Below are positions 8,754 through 18,152 of a stretch of DNA of 36,837 nt, in pieces (the first letter of the stretch is position 1; each line of letters opens with the position of its first letter). The stretch comes from a virus. Location: positions 1-36,837 of IMG/VR virus record IMGVR_UViG_3300017743_000044. The stretch is one strand, 5' to 3'. A program made the position numbers and the translations under genes. The notes under the pieces were generated by a model, which was given only the letters and a program-made list of their open reading frames with translations, had not been told where the DNA came from and searched no databases.

Positions 8754-9949
8754 TGGCTGAAAGAATACCAGTAAAAGAAATTCAAAAACTAGAACAGTCT
8801 TCAGGGCTGATTACTTTATATGAGATAGAATTATCAGATACACAAAGCGCATATTTTACTAGAAGTTTAGAAGCTGATTTAACTACTATTCAAATGTACG
8901 ACCATGACACAAATAATCAATTAAATTCTTATATAGCAATTCCATTAAGTATTGAAGGAACAGATGTAAGTTCTCAAGGACCTACTTCAAGACCTGTAAT
9001 AACTTTCTCAAATATTTTAACTGATTTTGAAAACGCAATCTCACCATATAAGTTTAGAGACTTGGTAGGTAAGAAATTATATAGAAGAAGAACCTTTGCA
9101 AAATATATAAAAGGTGGAAGTGCTGAAACATCTTCTGGACAAACTCCAATAGAGTTTCCTAGACAGATGTGGATAATAGATAGAGTAGAAACAGAAAACG
9201 CACAAGAAATAGCAATAGAGTTAGCAAGTCCTTTCAATACAGAAGGATTAGTTCTTCCATACAGAGTAGTCGGGCATAATGCATGTCCTTGGCAATATCA
9301 AGGGGCAAGCCCAGAAAAAACAGAAGCAAATAAAAGAGGTGGATGCACTTGGCATAGTGAAAGTAAATATATAATTAACGGCACAGCATACCAAGCGTAT
9401 GTAAACTCAGATGATGAATACGTAATTCCAAGCACTACTACTTTTACAGCATGGAGCGGAAGTGGAGCAGCAGACAGCTATTACTCAACTTCTCTTACTT
9501 TAGGAACAAGCAGTGGAGTAAGAAGATATAACTCAGATGGAACAATAGACACTGATGCAGATAGCACTACTGTAACAAATTACTGGCAAGCAGTTAGAAC
9601 TACAAGTACTACCCCTTCTGATAATAGTGGTGATTGGACTAGAGTTAGAGTATATGCAGATTATAATGCTAGTACAACATACTATGCGTATACTGATGAT
9701 AAATTAAATATGTATGCGAAGCCTACATCAGGTACTGAATTTTTATGGCAAGCAAAGATTACTAATACAGGAAATACTCCTGGACATGGAGTGTACTGGA
9801 TGAGAGGAGATCTTTGTGGAAAAAGATTAAAATCTTGTCAATGTAGATATGGATTCAATCCATTATCAGGTGGAACTGGGAAAGCCATTAAGAAAACTGA
9901 CAAACTTTTACCTTTCGGAGGGTTCCCAGGTGCAAGAAAGTTTAAGTAA
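8753..9949 (+). CDS. Tail-tip hub protein with probable Fe-S site (lambda gpL-like), carrying an insertion
   Basis: The first 200 residues follow the gpL pattern: IPVKEIQKLEQSSGLITLYEIEL, an ISYTFSNI-like ITFSNILTDF, then REFP-like IEFPRQMWIIDRV and VLPYRVVGHNACPW. Cysteines at 178, 198, 355, 362 and 364 fit the four-cysteine cluster that holds an iron-sulfur centre in lambda gpL. Between Cys198 and Cys355 lies an extra segment of about 140 residues, absent from lambda gpL (about 230 residues in all). It is rich in Thr, Ser and Tyr and includes YADYNASTTYYAYTDD and LWQAKITNTGNTPG, which resemble small carbohydrate-binding modules of the CBM5/12 kind. One of the five cysteines may be spare. 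The protein forms part of the tail-tip ring next to gpM. Confidence 0.85.
   Translation: MAERIPVKEIQKLEQSSGLITLYEIELSDTQSAYFTRSLEADLTTIQMYDHDTNNQLNSYIAIPLSIEGTDVSSQGPTSRPVITFSNILTDFENAISPYKFRDLVGKKLYRRRTFAKYIKGGSAETSSGQTPIEFPRQMWIIDRVETENAQEIAIELASPFNTEGLVLPYRVVGHNACPWQYQGASPEKTEANKRGGCTWHSESKYIINGTAYQAYVNSDDEYVIPSTTTFTAWSGSGAADSYYSTSLTLGTSSGVRRYNSDGTIDTDADSTTVTNYWQAVRTTSTTPSDNSGDWTRVRVYADYNASTTYYAYTDDKLNMYAKPTSGTEFLWQAKITNTGNTPGHGVYWMRGDLCGKRLKSCQCRYGFNPLSGGTGKAIKKTDKLLPFGGFPGARKFK
9917..9921 (+). promoter_or_regulatory. Ribosome binding site that sets a GTG start
   Basis: GGAGG lies 8 nt before GTG 9930, inside the end of the gpL-like gene. This supports GTG 9930 over the in-frame ATG at 9849, which has no comparable site and would require a 101-bp overlap. 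Confidence 0.7.
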
Positions 9950-10262
9950 ATTATTGCCCGAAATTTATAGTCATATGGCTATTGAAGCTCCGAGAGAAGG
10001 ATGTGGATTAATTATTGGTGAAGAAAATCCAAAATTTATTCCACTAGAAAACATAAGTGAAGAAAAAGACCACTTTACAATTGACCCAAAGGAATACGTT
10101 AAGTATTCAATGGTATCAAAAATATTATATATAGTCCATAGTCACTATATGGAAGATTGTCATCCAAGTGAGCATGACAAAAAGAACTGTAAGGCATTAG
10201 GTATTCCATATCTAATTGTATCTTACCCAGATAAAAAGGAATTTATTTATGACCCACGTTAA
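9930..10262 (+). CDS. JAMM/MPN metallopeptidase, tail assembly protein (N-terminal half of lambda gpK)
   Basis: A 110-residue protein with a complete JAMM zinc-peptidase motif: HSH at 70-72, then seven residues, Ser80, two residues, Asp83, plus a Glu at 23 in the PREGCGLIIG segment typical of the family. In lambda, gpK has such a domain followed by an NlpC/P60 peptidase domain and is needed for tail-tip assembly. Here only the JAMM domain is encoded and no NlpC/P60 gene follows. The start chosen is GTG 9930, which has a good ribosome binding site and gives the short N-terminal helix (SLSKLLPEIYSHMAIEAP) usual before the motif. It overlaps the gpL-like gene by 20 bp and the gpI-like gene by 14 bp. 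Confidence 0.8.
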   Translation: MQESLSKLLPEIYSHMAIEAPREGCGLIIGEENPKFIPLENISEEKDHFTIDPKEYVKYSMVSKILYIVHSHYMEDCHPSEHDKKNCKALGIPYLIVSYPDKKEFIYDPR

Positions 10263-11094
10263 ATTATTAGGAGAGTTAGGAGAAAAATTTGGCACCGATT
10301 GGCAGTGTGCAGGTAACTCTATGCGTGATATAATAAAACTTATTGAATGTCAAAAAGAAGGATTTAAAGAATACTTAGTAGAGTGCCATAACAACAATAT
10401 AGGATTTACAATACAGAATGGAGAAGATTTCATAGATGAAGAAATAGAACTATGGCTTCCCAATGCTAAAGATACTGTAATTATTTCCCCAGTACCTGCA
10501 GGATCAGGTAAAGGATTAGGAAAAATACTATCAGCTATAGTTATGATTACAGCTATAGTTATGACAGGTGGAGCAGCAGCTGCTGCAGCAGGTACTTCTG
10601 CACAAGTAGGAGCAGGTATGCAGGCCTCTATGGGCATAGGAAGTGCTACAGTATCTCAATCTTTTGGATTCTTAGGTATGAATCTTGGTACAGTAACGGC
10701 AACAGCTTCAAGTGCTAGTGCTGCAGCAGCAACAACATATAGTTTATCTGCTTTAGGATATGGATTAGTGGCATTAGGGGCAAACTTAGCAATTATGGGT
10801 ATAACAGAAATGTCAGCTCCAGACGCAGGAGGCATGGACTCAGATCCTGCTTTCCTTTTTAATGGAGCTTCTGAAAATATAGAACAAGGACAACCTGTTC
10901 CAGTATTATATGGAACAATGAAAATAGGGGGAACACCAATAAGTCAAGGGTTCCAAACAGGGCTTCTAAAAGGAGCAAATTTAAACTATGCTGAAGGAAC
11001 AGCAAGCTCATATTATTACGGTAATAGCGGCGGAACTTATAGCAGCGGCGGTACATCTAAAGGTGGTGCCGGATTAAAACAAATGCAAAAATAA
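10249..11094 (+). CDS. Tail assembly protein (lambda gpI-like)
   Basis: A 281-residue protein when started at ATG 10249, which has AAGGA at 10236-10240 and overlaps the gpK-like gene by 14 bp. An in-frame ATG at 10216 is less likely. The N-terminal 80 residues (THVKLLGELGEKFGTDWQ, then LPNAKDTVIISPVPAG) form the ubiquitin-like domain typical of gpI. Two Ala/Gly-rich hydrophobic stretches follow at about 93-115 and 164-186, then a Gly/Ser/Tyr-rich tail including SDPAFLFNGASENIEQGQPVPVLYG, a phrase well conserved in this family. gpI is needed for tail-tip assembly but is not kept in the lambda virion. Gene order K-I-J is conserved. Confidence 0.85.
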   Translation: MTHVKLLGELGEKFGTDWQCAGNSMRDIIKLIECQKEGFKEYLVECHNNNIGFTIQNGEDFIDEEIELWLPNAKDTVIISPVPAGSGKGLGKILSAIVMITAIVMTGGAAAAAAGTSAQVGAGMQASMGIGSATVSQSFGFLGMNLGTVTATASSASAAAATTYSLSALGYGLVALGANLAIMGITEMSAPDAGGMDSDPAFLFNGASENIEQGQPVPVLYGTMKIGGTPISQGFQTGLLKGANLNYAEGTASSYYYGNSGGTYSSGGTSKGGAGLKQMQK

Positions 11095-14000
11095 TGGCTA
11101 AATATACTAACAGACCTTTCGGAAGTAAAAGCATATCCGATTTAAGTAACCCAAATAAAACGCAAATTGCGGCTGCGTATGATATTTTATCGGAAGGAGA
11201 AATCGAAGGGTTAGCAGATGGCTTAGCCTCTGTTTTTATTAATGACGTACCAGTTATTGATACTTTAGCAAATGAAATTATAAAACCTAGAAACATAATT
11301 ACAAGCACAACTTCAGGAGCAGCTACTCTAACAAATTCAGTATTTTCTACAATAGACAATTTAGAAACCAATAACATAAAAGGATTATCCTTAGGTACAA
11401 GATATGTTCTAATAGAAAAAGGGGGATCCTATGGTTCAGGTATAGCAAGTGGTACTATAAATACAAATGTAATAACTACTTCAAGTTCTTTTTTTACTTC
11501 TGACAATGTAAATAATGGTAAATCATTTTTACCAGGATATATTCGAATATCGGGAGCTGGAGCAAATGGAACAGATTTAGTTACTCAAGCAACTTTTGTG
11601 AGTGCTACAGAGATAAAAACAACTGCTCCTATTGCAACAACAGTATCTAATACAGATATTTATATTGACTTAGTAACTAAACTTACTTCAATTTCTGGAA
11701 ATGTTGCAACTTTAAATGCTGCTCCAGGAGTAACATTATCTAGTACTAGTGTAACTATAACAGGTGCGCATACCTCAGAAACAAGATTAAAAGAATTAAC
11801 TAATGTAGAGAACTTACAATTTGCTCTTACATCAGGAATATTAAATCAACCTAGTTTAAGCTTTAATAGTGGATTTGGACAAGCCTCAGTTATAGCAAGT
11901 CCCGGAATCCAATTAGAACAAAACGACCTTAGAGCAAATGTAGGTACAGGGGGAGCGTTAGCAAGTCCATTATATAACTCTCAGGAATTAGATGAGCCTT
12001 CAAAGCCCGCAGGTACAGCAGCAGATACTCTTTTAACTTCTGGATTTTTAGGAGTTTCAAACCCAGATGAAGTTGATGAAATTCATTTAACATTTAATTG
12101 TGCGGCTTCTCATGCTATAAAAGAATCTTCAGGTTCGAAAGGTCCATCCTTTGTAGAAGTACAAATATTTTTTGAGTATAGCACTGATGGAGGTACTTCA
12201 TATACTTCAGAACTTGCTTTTGGACCAACCAACGATCAAATTCAATATAGAACTCCAGCGTGGGGAGGCTCTGTAAACGCAGGGTACAGAGGAAGCGACC
12301 TACCTAGTAATGGTTATATAAAACCAAGTAAACAACAATTTACTGCTTTTGTAGAAGAATTTGCTATAAACACAGAGCAGTTTCAACCTTACGATGACTT
12401 TAGAGTTCGTGTAAGAAGAATTACAGATGAAAACTTTATTAGTGGTAGTTTTAAACATACAAACCCCTTAACATTACAAACTGTAGAATGCATTATAAAA
12501 GATAAACTTAGCTATCCTCATACTGCATATGCTTATACTTCTTTTAATGCAAAAGATTACGATGGACAAGTACCTGAAAGATCTTTTACATTAAAAGGTG
12601 TAAAAATTCAAGTACCTACTAATTATTTAACTAGAGAAGAGACAGGAGGAGCTGCTTTATATCGTAGAAACGTTTCAAGTGGAAGCACTGAATCTTCTTA
12701 TCAAAATTGGGATGGTAACTTTAGGGGAGACACTACTACATTTAATCAAGCTTCAGTAAACTACAGAAAAGTATTTTGTGATAACCCAGTTTGGGTATTC
12801 TATGACATGCTTGTAAATGAAAGATATGGTATGGGAGCATTTATCAATAAGGATGATATTGATAAGTACGAATTATTCAGGTTAGCTAAATACTGTGACG
12901 AAGAAGTCTCCGATGGAAATGGAGGGCTAGAACCTCGTTTTACAACTAATGTATTTTTATCTAAAGGCGGAGAAGCTACTACAGTTTTAAAACAACTTAC
13001 TTCTGTATTTCATGGAATGGCATTATGGACTCATGGGGAATTAACTGCTACAGCAGACCAGCCCAAAGAACCTGTATATACTTTTACTAAAGCAAATGTC
13101 GAATCAGGAGCTTTTTCATATGAAGGGACAGGAGAAAGAGTAAAAACAAACCAAGTAAAAGTAACTTGGAATGATCCAGAAGATAGCTATAGACAGTCAA
13201 CAGAGTATGTGGAAGACTATGAAAATATTGCAGATACTCAAAGAATAGTACGAAGTGAGCATTTAGCTTTTGGATGTACTTCTAGAGGCCAAGCCCATAG
13301 AATGGGTAAATGGAAATTACTTTCTGAAAGACATGAAACAGAAACTGTAACATTTGTTACTGGAAATAATGCAATAGGACTTATACCAGGACAAATTATT
13401 AATATACAAGATTCAGATAGGGACAGAGTTTCATATGCAGGAAGAGTCTCGAATACAGGGACTAGATCCGCAACAGTTATACCTTTAGATAGAACAATAT
13501 CATTACCAAACTATGATGCAAACTATCCACATGAGTTAGTTTTAATTTATCCAAAAGGAGGAGCCTACTTAATAGATGATACTGCTATAATAGACAGTGC
13601 TTCTTATGTTAAAGGAGATTTAATTCCTTCAATAACTAGCTCAGAAGATGCAGCAAATCAAGACGCTAATATACAATGGTCAGAAGACTTTAGAACAGAA
13701 GTTCAATCAATAACAACAAGCGCTGGAAATGTTAATTCTATAACAGTTTCCCAAGCGTTTACTTCAGTACCAGAAACAGAAGTTATATGGGCATTGAGAT
13801 TATTTAATACAGACGGGACAGAAAAAGTAGGAACACCTAAACAATATAAAATTATTTCTATAAAAGAGTCTGATAATCATAAATATGAGATAGTAGCGGC
13901 AGAATTTTTTAAAGCTAAATTCGCAGAGATTGAAAGAGGCTATGCTCTTCAAGAAAGACCTGTACAAGCTTCTCCAAATCCAGAAGATGTAGTTCCCGCC

Positions 14001-17000
14001 CCCAGAAATGTATCAATTTCATTTGAACCAAGAGACTCCTCTGATCCAACGTCTTCTTCAGAGATTTCAGGAGTTGTAACAGGGAACCAGGTAACAATCA
14101 CTTGGGATTATCCTACTACTTCTGATGGCTTAAAGTATAAATTTGCGAATGGCTTTGAAATTCAGCATGATTTTGGCGGAGAGGTAAAAACTGAAAAAGT
14201 AAATAATATTGACCAAAGTATAACCGTTGATGTAATAGGTGCAGGAATATATACTGTAAAAATAAGAACATTAACTGTAATTGGAACAATGTCTCAGTTT
14301 ATAAACAGAGAAGCTACTATAACCGAAAGTGAATTTGTAACTCCAGGAGCTAGTAGAATAAGTTTAATACCTTTAGGTGGAACAGCAAGTAGAAATTTAG
14401 TTATAAACGATAGCACAGGATTAGTAGAATTTAGTTCTGAGAATTATACTTTTACAAACACTAATGGAGTAACTTTTACAAATATTAGTTCAACTGCAAC
14501 TACATATCAACAAGCTTTTAGTGGTATGGGTACAAGTGCTTTTTTACTTTTTGATAGTAGTGATACTACAGACAGACTTAAAGCCTTAGAAATTAAAAGT
14601 GATACTACTGTATCTCCGAGTGTAGAGTACCTTGCAGAATTAGGTGCAGCAAACGATGGATTAAGTAGTGTATCTGGAACAGGGTCTATAGACTTACATT
14701 CAAACCAATTAAATGGGACAGGTACTTCTTTTTTAACTACTTTTTCTGTAGGAGATTTATTAAAAATTGATAATGGTAGTACAACTACAAGCACTACTGC
14801 AAGTGCAGGAACAGACACTAAAACAATTACTTTAAGTGCTACTAATTCAAATATTAAAGTAGGCATGACTATATCAGGTACAGGTATAGGTACAAACACT
14901 GTAGACGGAGAAACTGTTAGTACAGGTACACCACATGTTACCGCTGTAGACGGAGCCGCTATTAGTATTTCTTCCGCTCAGACTTTTTCAAGTGGAGTAA
15001 CACTTACTTTTACCCCACGAATTTCTTTTAAACGTATTAGAGGTATTGAGTCTGATACAATTTTATTTTTTGAACATATCGTACAAAGACCTTATACTGA
15101 TGCGGTACTTTTAAAGCAGAGCTTTACTCCAGATTTTACTAATGACAATATACTTGCCAAACTTTCATTGAATAGCGGAACATATGCGTTTGAAGAATTA
15201 TACGTATCTGCTGGAGGAGAAAAAGGAGACCCAGGACCAAAGGGACCAAAAGGTGGAGATGGCCCTCCAGGCACTAAAGGAGACCCAGGACCAAAAGGAG
15301 AACCTGGAGCTGGAGGTGAAAAAGGTGTTAAAGGTGGTCAAGGTGACAAAGGCCCTAAAGGAGCTATAGGAGACCAAGGAGATAAAGGTGAGCAAGGGCA
15401 GAAAGGAGATCAAGGACCTAAAGGTGTTGCAGGAGACGTTGGTGTAAAAGGTGAGCAAGGGCAAAAAGGAGACCAAGGACCTAAAGGTGTCGAAGGAGAT
15501 ACAGGAGATAAAGGTAGTATAGGACAAAAAGGAGACCAAGGCGCTAAAGGTGCTGAAGGTGAACAAGGTACTAAAGGTGCAGATGGACAAAAAGGAGACC
15601 AAGGTGCCAAAGGGGTTCTAGGAGATCAAGGAGCCAAAGGGGGCGACGGACAAAAAGGTGACTTAGGTCAGAAAGGTGAAACAGGTGTAAAAGGTACTCC
15701 AGGAACTCAAGGACCTAAAGGAGCTTTAGGAGAAACTGGGGATAAAGGTACAAAAGGGCCTTCTGGTGTAAAAGGCGGAAGTGGGCTTAAAGGAGACCCA
15801 GGAGATGATGTATTCCTTATTTATTACGATGGATTAACAAATGATGCATTAAATAGCAATGCTAGTGTAACTCGAACAAGTAAACCTCTAGCTCCAGACA
15901 TGGACGGAGGTTCTAGTGCTGTAAGTGGTTCTTTTAGACTAACACAAAAAGATGGAACAGTTACAGATTGGTATACAGAAGCAGCTGCTCTATCAGATTG
16001 GTACTTTATTGCTACAGCAGTAACTCCAGGATTAACACAATCTCCTCGTACAGAATGGACAGTTAGTGAATATTTGCAAGGTGAAAAAGGAGAGGCAGGA
16101 GATAAAGGAGACAAAGGTGTAAAAGGTGTTTTAGGTCCAAAAGGTACTCCTGGTGAAGTAGGTCAAAAAGGTGATACAGGGCTAAAAGGTATTGTAGGAC
16201 CTAAAGGTGTTATCGGTGGAAAAGGTGTCCCAGGAGATGGAGGAGATAAAGGTACAAAAGGTCCTGGAGGCGAAATTGGACAGAAAGGTGTTCAAGGTGC
16301 AGGAGGAGATAAAGGTACAAAAGGTCCTGGAGGAGATAAAGGTTTAAAAGGTCAACAAGGTCAGGGAGGCTCAAAAGGTGCAAAAGGTCCTGGAGGAGAT
16401 AAAGGTTTAAAAGGTGTACAAGGTCAAGGCGGAGACAAAGGTGAACAAGGTCAGAAAGGTGAAGTAGGACAAAAAGGTGTACAAGGCCAAGGCGGAGACA
16501 AAGGTATAAAAGGTGCACAAGGTGAACAAGGTCAGAAAGGTGAACAAGGTCAGAAAGGTATAAAAGGAATAATAGGTACTAAAGGTGAAGTAGGACAGAA
16601 GGGAGAAGTAGGACAAAAAGGTATAAAAGGAATACTAGGTCCAAAAGGTGTACCAGGTGAAGGCGGAGACAAAGGTTCAAAAGGTCAAGTTGGTGTAAAA
16701 GGTACCGATGGCACACCAGGCGCAGATGCTCCTTATGTAGTAATTGGGTTCAATACTACAGTTGATACAAATACAGAACGAACAACTGCAATCAAAACTT
16801 TCTCAGGGTTAAGCGTTGTAAAAGTTAATTCAGTATATTGGGACGCTGTAACAGGTGTGCCTTATCAAAACCAAGCAAGTGAAGCTTCAAATCCAACTCT
16901 TACTCCTTTAACAGGAACAAATGCTCTTATTGCTGCAGATAGTATCGTAGTACAAGACTTAGCCTTACCTTCAACAGGAGCTAAAGTTACGGGAAGTAGT

Positions 17001-17768
17001 ATTGGAGTTTTTAATTATAACTCTGAAAGATACGCAGAAATTTGTGATGTAGGAACAGGAGCAGGATTTTATCAAGGATTTGTAAGAGCAAAAGGTGGCA
17101 CAGGTCAAGTAAAAACTATTCACTTCTTATTTAGTGATGGAAGTGTAAATACTACAGTAACAACTGGAGGAGCAGATACTGGAGAATTAACTGAAACCTC
17201 TCCTGGAGTTGTTTATAAAACTCCAAGAATTCAAAAATTACCTGGACTAGTATCAGAGTCAAGACTCACAGCAAGTGATGATACAACAAATATTCCACTA
17301 GCATTTAGATATGATGGAAGTGGAACAGTAACTTTATATATGTACGGTCAAGGAAATGGTAATGGTTTAACAGTTGGATATGTAGAAGGAAGATTTATTA
17401 AGTTTGGTGTCTCAACCCCAAATCAATTTACATTTACAGATGTAACAGGGTCAGCTGTAAGTACTCTAAATACATCTAATACTATCACATTGTCAGGTTC
17501 AGGATTTGTTTCTGGAACGGCAAGTGTATCGGGTGGCACATATAAAGTAAATAATGGAAGTTATACTTCAGGATCTACTACTGTTAGTAATGGAGATACA
17601 ATAACTTTACAAGTAACAACAACAGCAATCGGAGGGGCAACAAGTTCAGTAACCTTCACTGTAAATGAAACAACAGATATTTGGAGTGTGACTAATGCAG
17701 GTTCACCTCCAGGACCATCAGGACCTTCAGGACCTGGAGGACCTTCAGGCCCAGGATACATTCCTTAA
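11094..17768 (+). CDS. Tail-tip host-specificity protein (lambda gpJ-like) with two collagen-like domains
   Basis: A 2224-residue protein, about twice the length of lambda gpJ. The N-terminal third has the gpJ signature (IAAAYDILSEGEIEGLADG at about 24-42) and a long tail-tip body. A fibronectin type III-like domain lies near 965-1070. Residues 1375-1572 and 1663-1877 are near-perfect Gly-X-Y collagen repeats separated by a folded segment of about 90 residues. The C-terminal 345 residues are beta-rich and end in a second Gly-Pro-rich tail (PGPSGPSGPGGPSGPG). gpJ contacts the host receptor, so the collagen parts probably extend or trimerise the central tip fibre. In both repeats every lysine is in the Y position, and unlike the later fibres ten Y-position prolines are present. 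It overlaps the gpI-like stop by one base. Confidence 0.9.
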   Translation: MAKYTNRPFGSKSISDLSNPNKTQIAAAYDILSEGEIEGLADGLASVFINDVPVIDTLANEIIKPRNIITSTTSGAATLTNSVFSTIDNLETNNIKGLSLGTRYVLIEKGGSYGSGIASGTINTNVITTSSSFFTSDNVNNGKSFLPGYIRISGAGANGTDLVTQATFVSATEIKTTAPIATTVSNTDIYIDLVTKLTSISGNVATLNAAPGVTLSSTSVTITGAHTSETRLKELTNVENLQFALTSGILNQPSLSFNSGFGQASVIASPGIQLEQNDLRANVGTGGALASPLYNSQELDEPSKPAGTAADTLLTSGFLGVSNPDEVDEIHLTFNCAASHAIKESSGSKGPSFVEVQIFFEYSTDGGTSYTSELAFGPTNDQIQYRTPAWGGSVNAGYRGSDLPSNGYIKPSKQQFTAFVEEFAINTEQFQPYDDFRVRVRRITDENFISGSFKHTNPLTLQTVECIIKDKLSYPHTAYAYTSFNAKDYDGQVPERSFTLKGVKIQVPTNYLTREETGGAALYRRNVSSGSTESSYQNWDGNFRGDTTTFNQASVNYRKVFCDNPVWVFYDMLVNERYGMGAFINKDDIDKYELFRLAKYCDEEVSDGNGGLEPRFTTNVFLSKGGEATTVLKQLTSVFHGMALWTHGELTATADQPKEPVYTFTKANVESGAFSYEGTGERVKTNQVKVTWNDPEDSYRQSTEYVEDYENIADTQRIVRSEHLAFGCTSRGQAHRMGKWKLLSERHETETVTFVTGNNAIGLIPGQIINIQDSDRDRVSYAGRVSNTGTRSATVIPLDRTISLPNYDANYPHELVLIYPKGGAYLIDDTAIIDSASYVKGDLIPSITSSEDAANQDANIQWSEDFRTEVQSITTSAGNVNSITVSQAFTSVPETEVIWALRLFNTDGTEKVGTPKQYKIISIKESDNHKYEIVAAEFFKAKFAEIERGYALQERPVQASPNPEDVVPAPRNVSISFEPRDSSDPTSSSEISGVVTGNQVTITWDYPTTSDGLKYKFANGFEIQHDFGGEVKTEKVNNIDQSITVDVIGAGIYTVKIRTLTVIGTMSQFINREATITESEFVTPGASRISLIPLGGTASRNLVINDSTGLVEFSSENYTFTNTNGVTFTNISSTATTYQQAFSGMGTSAFLLFDSSDTTDRLKALEIKSDTTVSPSVEYLAELGAANDGLSSVSGTGSIDLHSNQLNGTGTSFLTTFSVGDLLKIDNGSTTTSTTASAGTDTKTITLSATNSNIKVGMTISGTGIGTNTVDGETVSTGTPHVTAVDGAAISISSAQTFSSGVTLTFTPRISFKRIRGIESDTILFFEHIVQRPYTDAVLLKQSFTPDFTNDNILAKLSLNSGTYAFEELYVSAGGEKGDPGPKGPKGGDGPPGTKGDPGPKGEPGAGGEKGVKGGQGDKGPKGAIGDQGDKGEQGQKGDQGPKGVAGDVGVKGEQGQKGDQGPKGVEGDTGDKGSIGQKGDQGAKGAEGEQGTKGADGQKGDQGAKGVLGDQGAKGGDGQKGDLGQKGETGVKGTPGTQGPKGALGETGDKGTKGPSGVKGGSGLKGDPGDDVFLIYYDGLTNDALNSNASVTRTSKPLAPDMDGGSSAVSGSFRLTQKDGTVTDWYTEAAALSDWYFIATAVTPGLTQSPRTEWTVSEYLQGEKGEAGDKGDKGVKGVLGPKGTPGEVGQKGDTGLKGIVGPKGVIGGKGVPGDGGDKGTKGPGGEIGQKGVQGAGGDKGTKGPGGDKGLKGQQGQGGSKGAKGPGGDKGLKGVQGQGGDKGEQGQKGEVGQKGVQGQGGDKGIKGAQGEQGQKGEQGQKGIKGIIGTKGEVGQKGEVGQKGIKGILGPKGVPGEGGDKGSKGQVGVKGTDGTPGADAPYVVIGFNTTVDTNTERTTAIKTFSGLSVVKVNSVYWDAVTGVPYQNQASEASNPTLTPLTGTNALIAADSIVVQDLALPSTGAKVTGSSIGVFNYNSERYAEICDVGTGAGFYQGFVRAKGGTGQVKTIHFLFSDGSVNTTVTTGGADTGELTETSPGVVYKTPRIQKLPGLVSESRLTASDDTTNIPLAFRYDGSGTVTLYMYGQGNGNGLTVGYVEGRFIKFGVSTPNQFTFTDVTGSAVSTLNTSNTITLSGSGFVSGTASVSGGTYKVNNGSYTSGSTTVSNGDTITLQVTTTAIGGATSSVTFTVNETTDIWSVTNAGSPPGPSGPSGPGGPSGPGYIP
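15216..15808 (+). repeat. Collagen-like Gly-X-Y repeat 1 of the gpJ-like protein
   Basis: About 66 uninterrupted triplets coding residues 1375-1572, rich in GPKG, GQKG and GDKG. All of roughly 30 lysines are in the Y position. Six triplets have Pro in Y. Confidence 0.95.
16080..16724 (+). repeat. Collagen-like Gly-X-Y repeat 2 of the gpJ-like protein
   Basis: About 71 triplets coding residues 1663-1877, with sub-repeats such as GGDKGTKGPG and GEQGQKG. Lysines are again only in Y. Four triplets have Pro in Y. Confidence 0.95.
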
Positions 17769-17779
17769 GGAGAATAATT

Positions 17780-18118
17780 ATGGCAATACATAGCTTTACA
17801 TATACATTTACTCACAAAGAACTACGTTCTAGAATAGTTAATTATACTGATGTAATTGACAATGTTCGTGTAGAAATTACAGGAGTAGACACAGTAGATA
17901 ATACACAAACAGGAACAGTAGAAGAGTGGGTATCTTTCAAAGCATATGAGAGAATGAAAGGGGATATTAGTGATTTTATTCCCACAAAACAAGTAACAAC
18001 AGAAAAAATAGAGAACTGGGTGCAGAATATTTATGCTCCCGGAACAGTAGCAAGAGAGGGGTTAGATGCTCTTATGACCTTAACGATTTTTGGTTATGAC
18101 GAGCTTCAAGCAGAATAG
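17780..18118 (+). CDS. Small virion-associated protein of unknown function
   Basis: A 112-residue protein with a strong ribosome binding site (AAGGAG) just before the ATG. It begins HSFTYTFTHKELRSRIVNYTDVI, then has a strand-rich VRVEITGVDTVDNTQTGTVEEWVSF segment and a helical C-terminus. Its place between the gpJ-like gene and the fibre block suggests a tail or fibre accessory part. No catalytic motif, signal peptide or membrane segment is visible, and I do not recognise the family. Confidence 0.7.
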   Translation: MAIHSFTYTFTHKELRSRIVNYTDVIDNVRVEITGVDTVDNTQTGTVEEWVSFKAYERMKGDISDFIPTKQVTTEKIENWVQNIYAPGTVAREGLDALMTLTIFGYDELQAE

Positions 18119-18152
18119 ATACAGTATACAATTCACATCCGAAATTTAATGC

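Noticed and set aside
15184-15369. Plus-strand frame in another register inside gpJ collagen repeat 1
   Set aside because: A shadow of the repeat; composition follows the GGx/AAA codons read out of frame.
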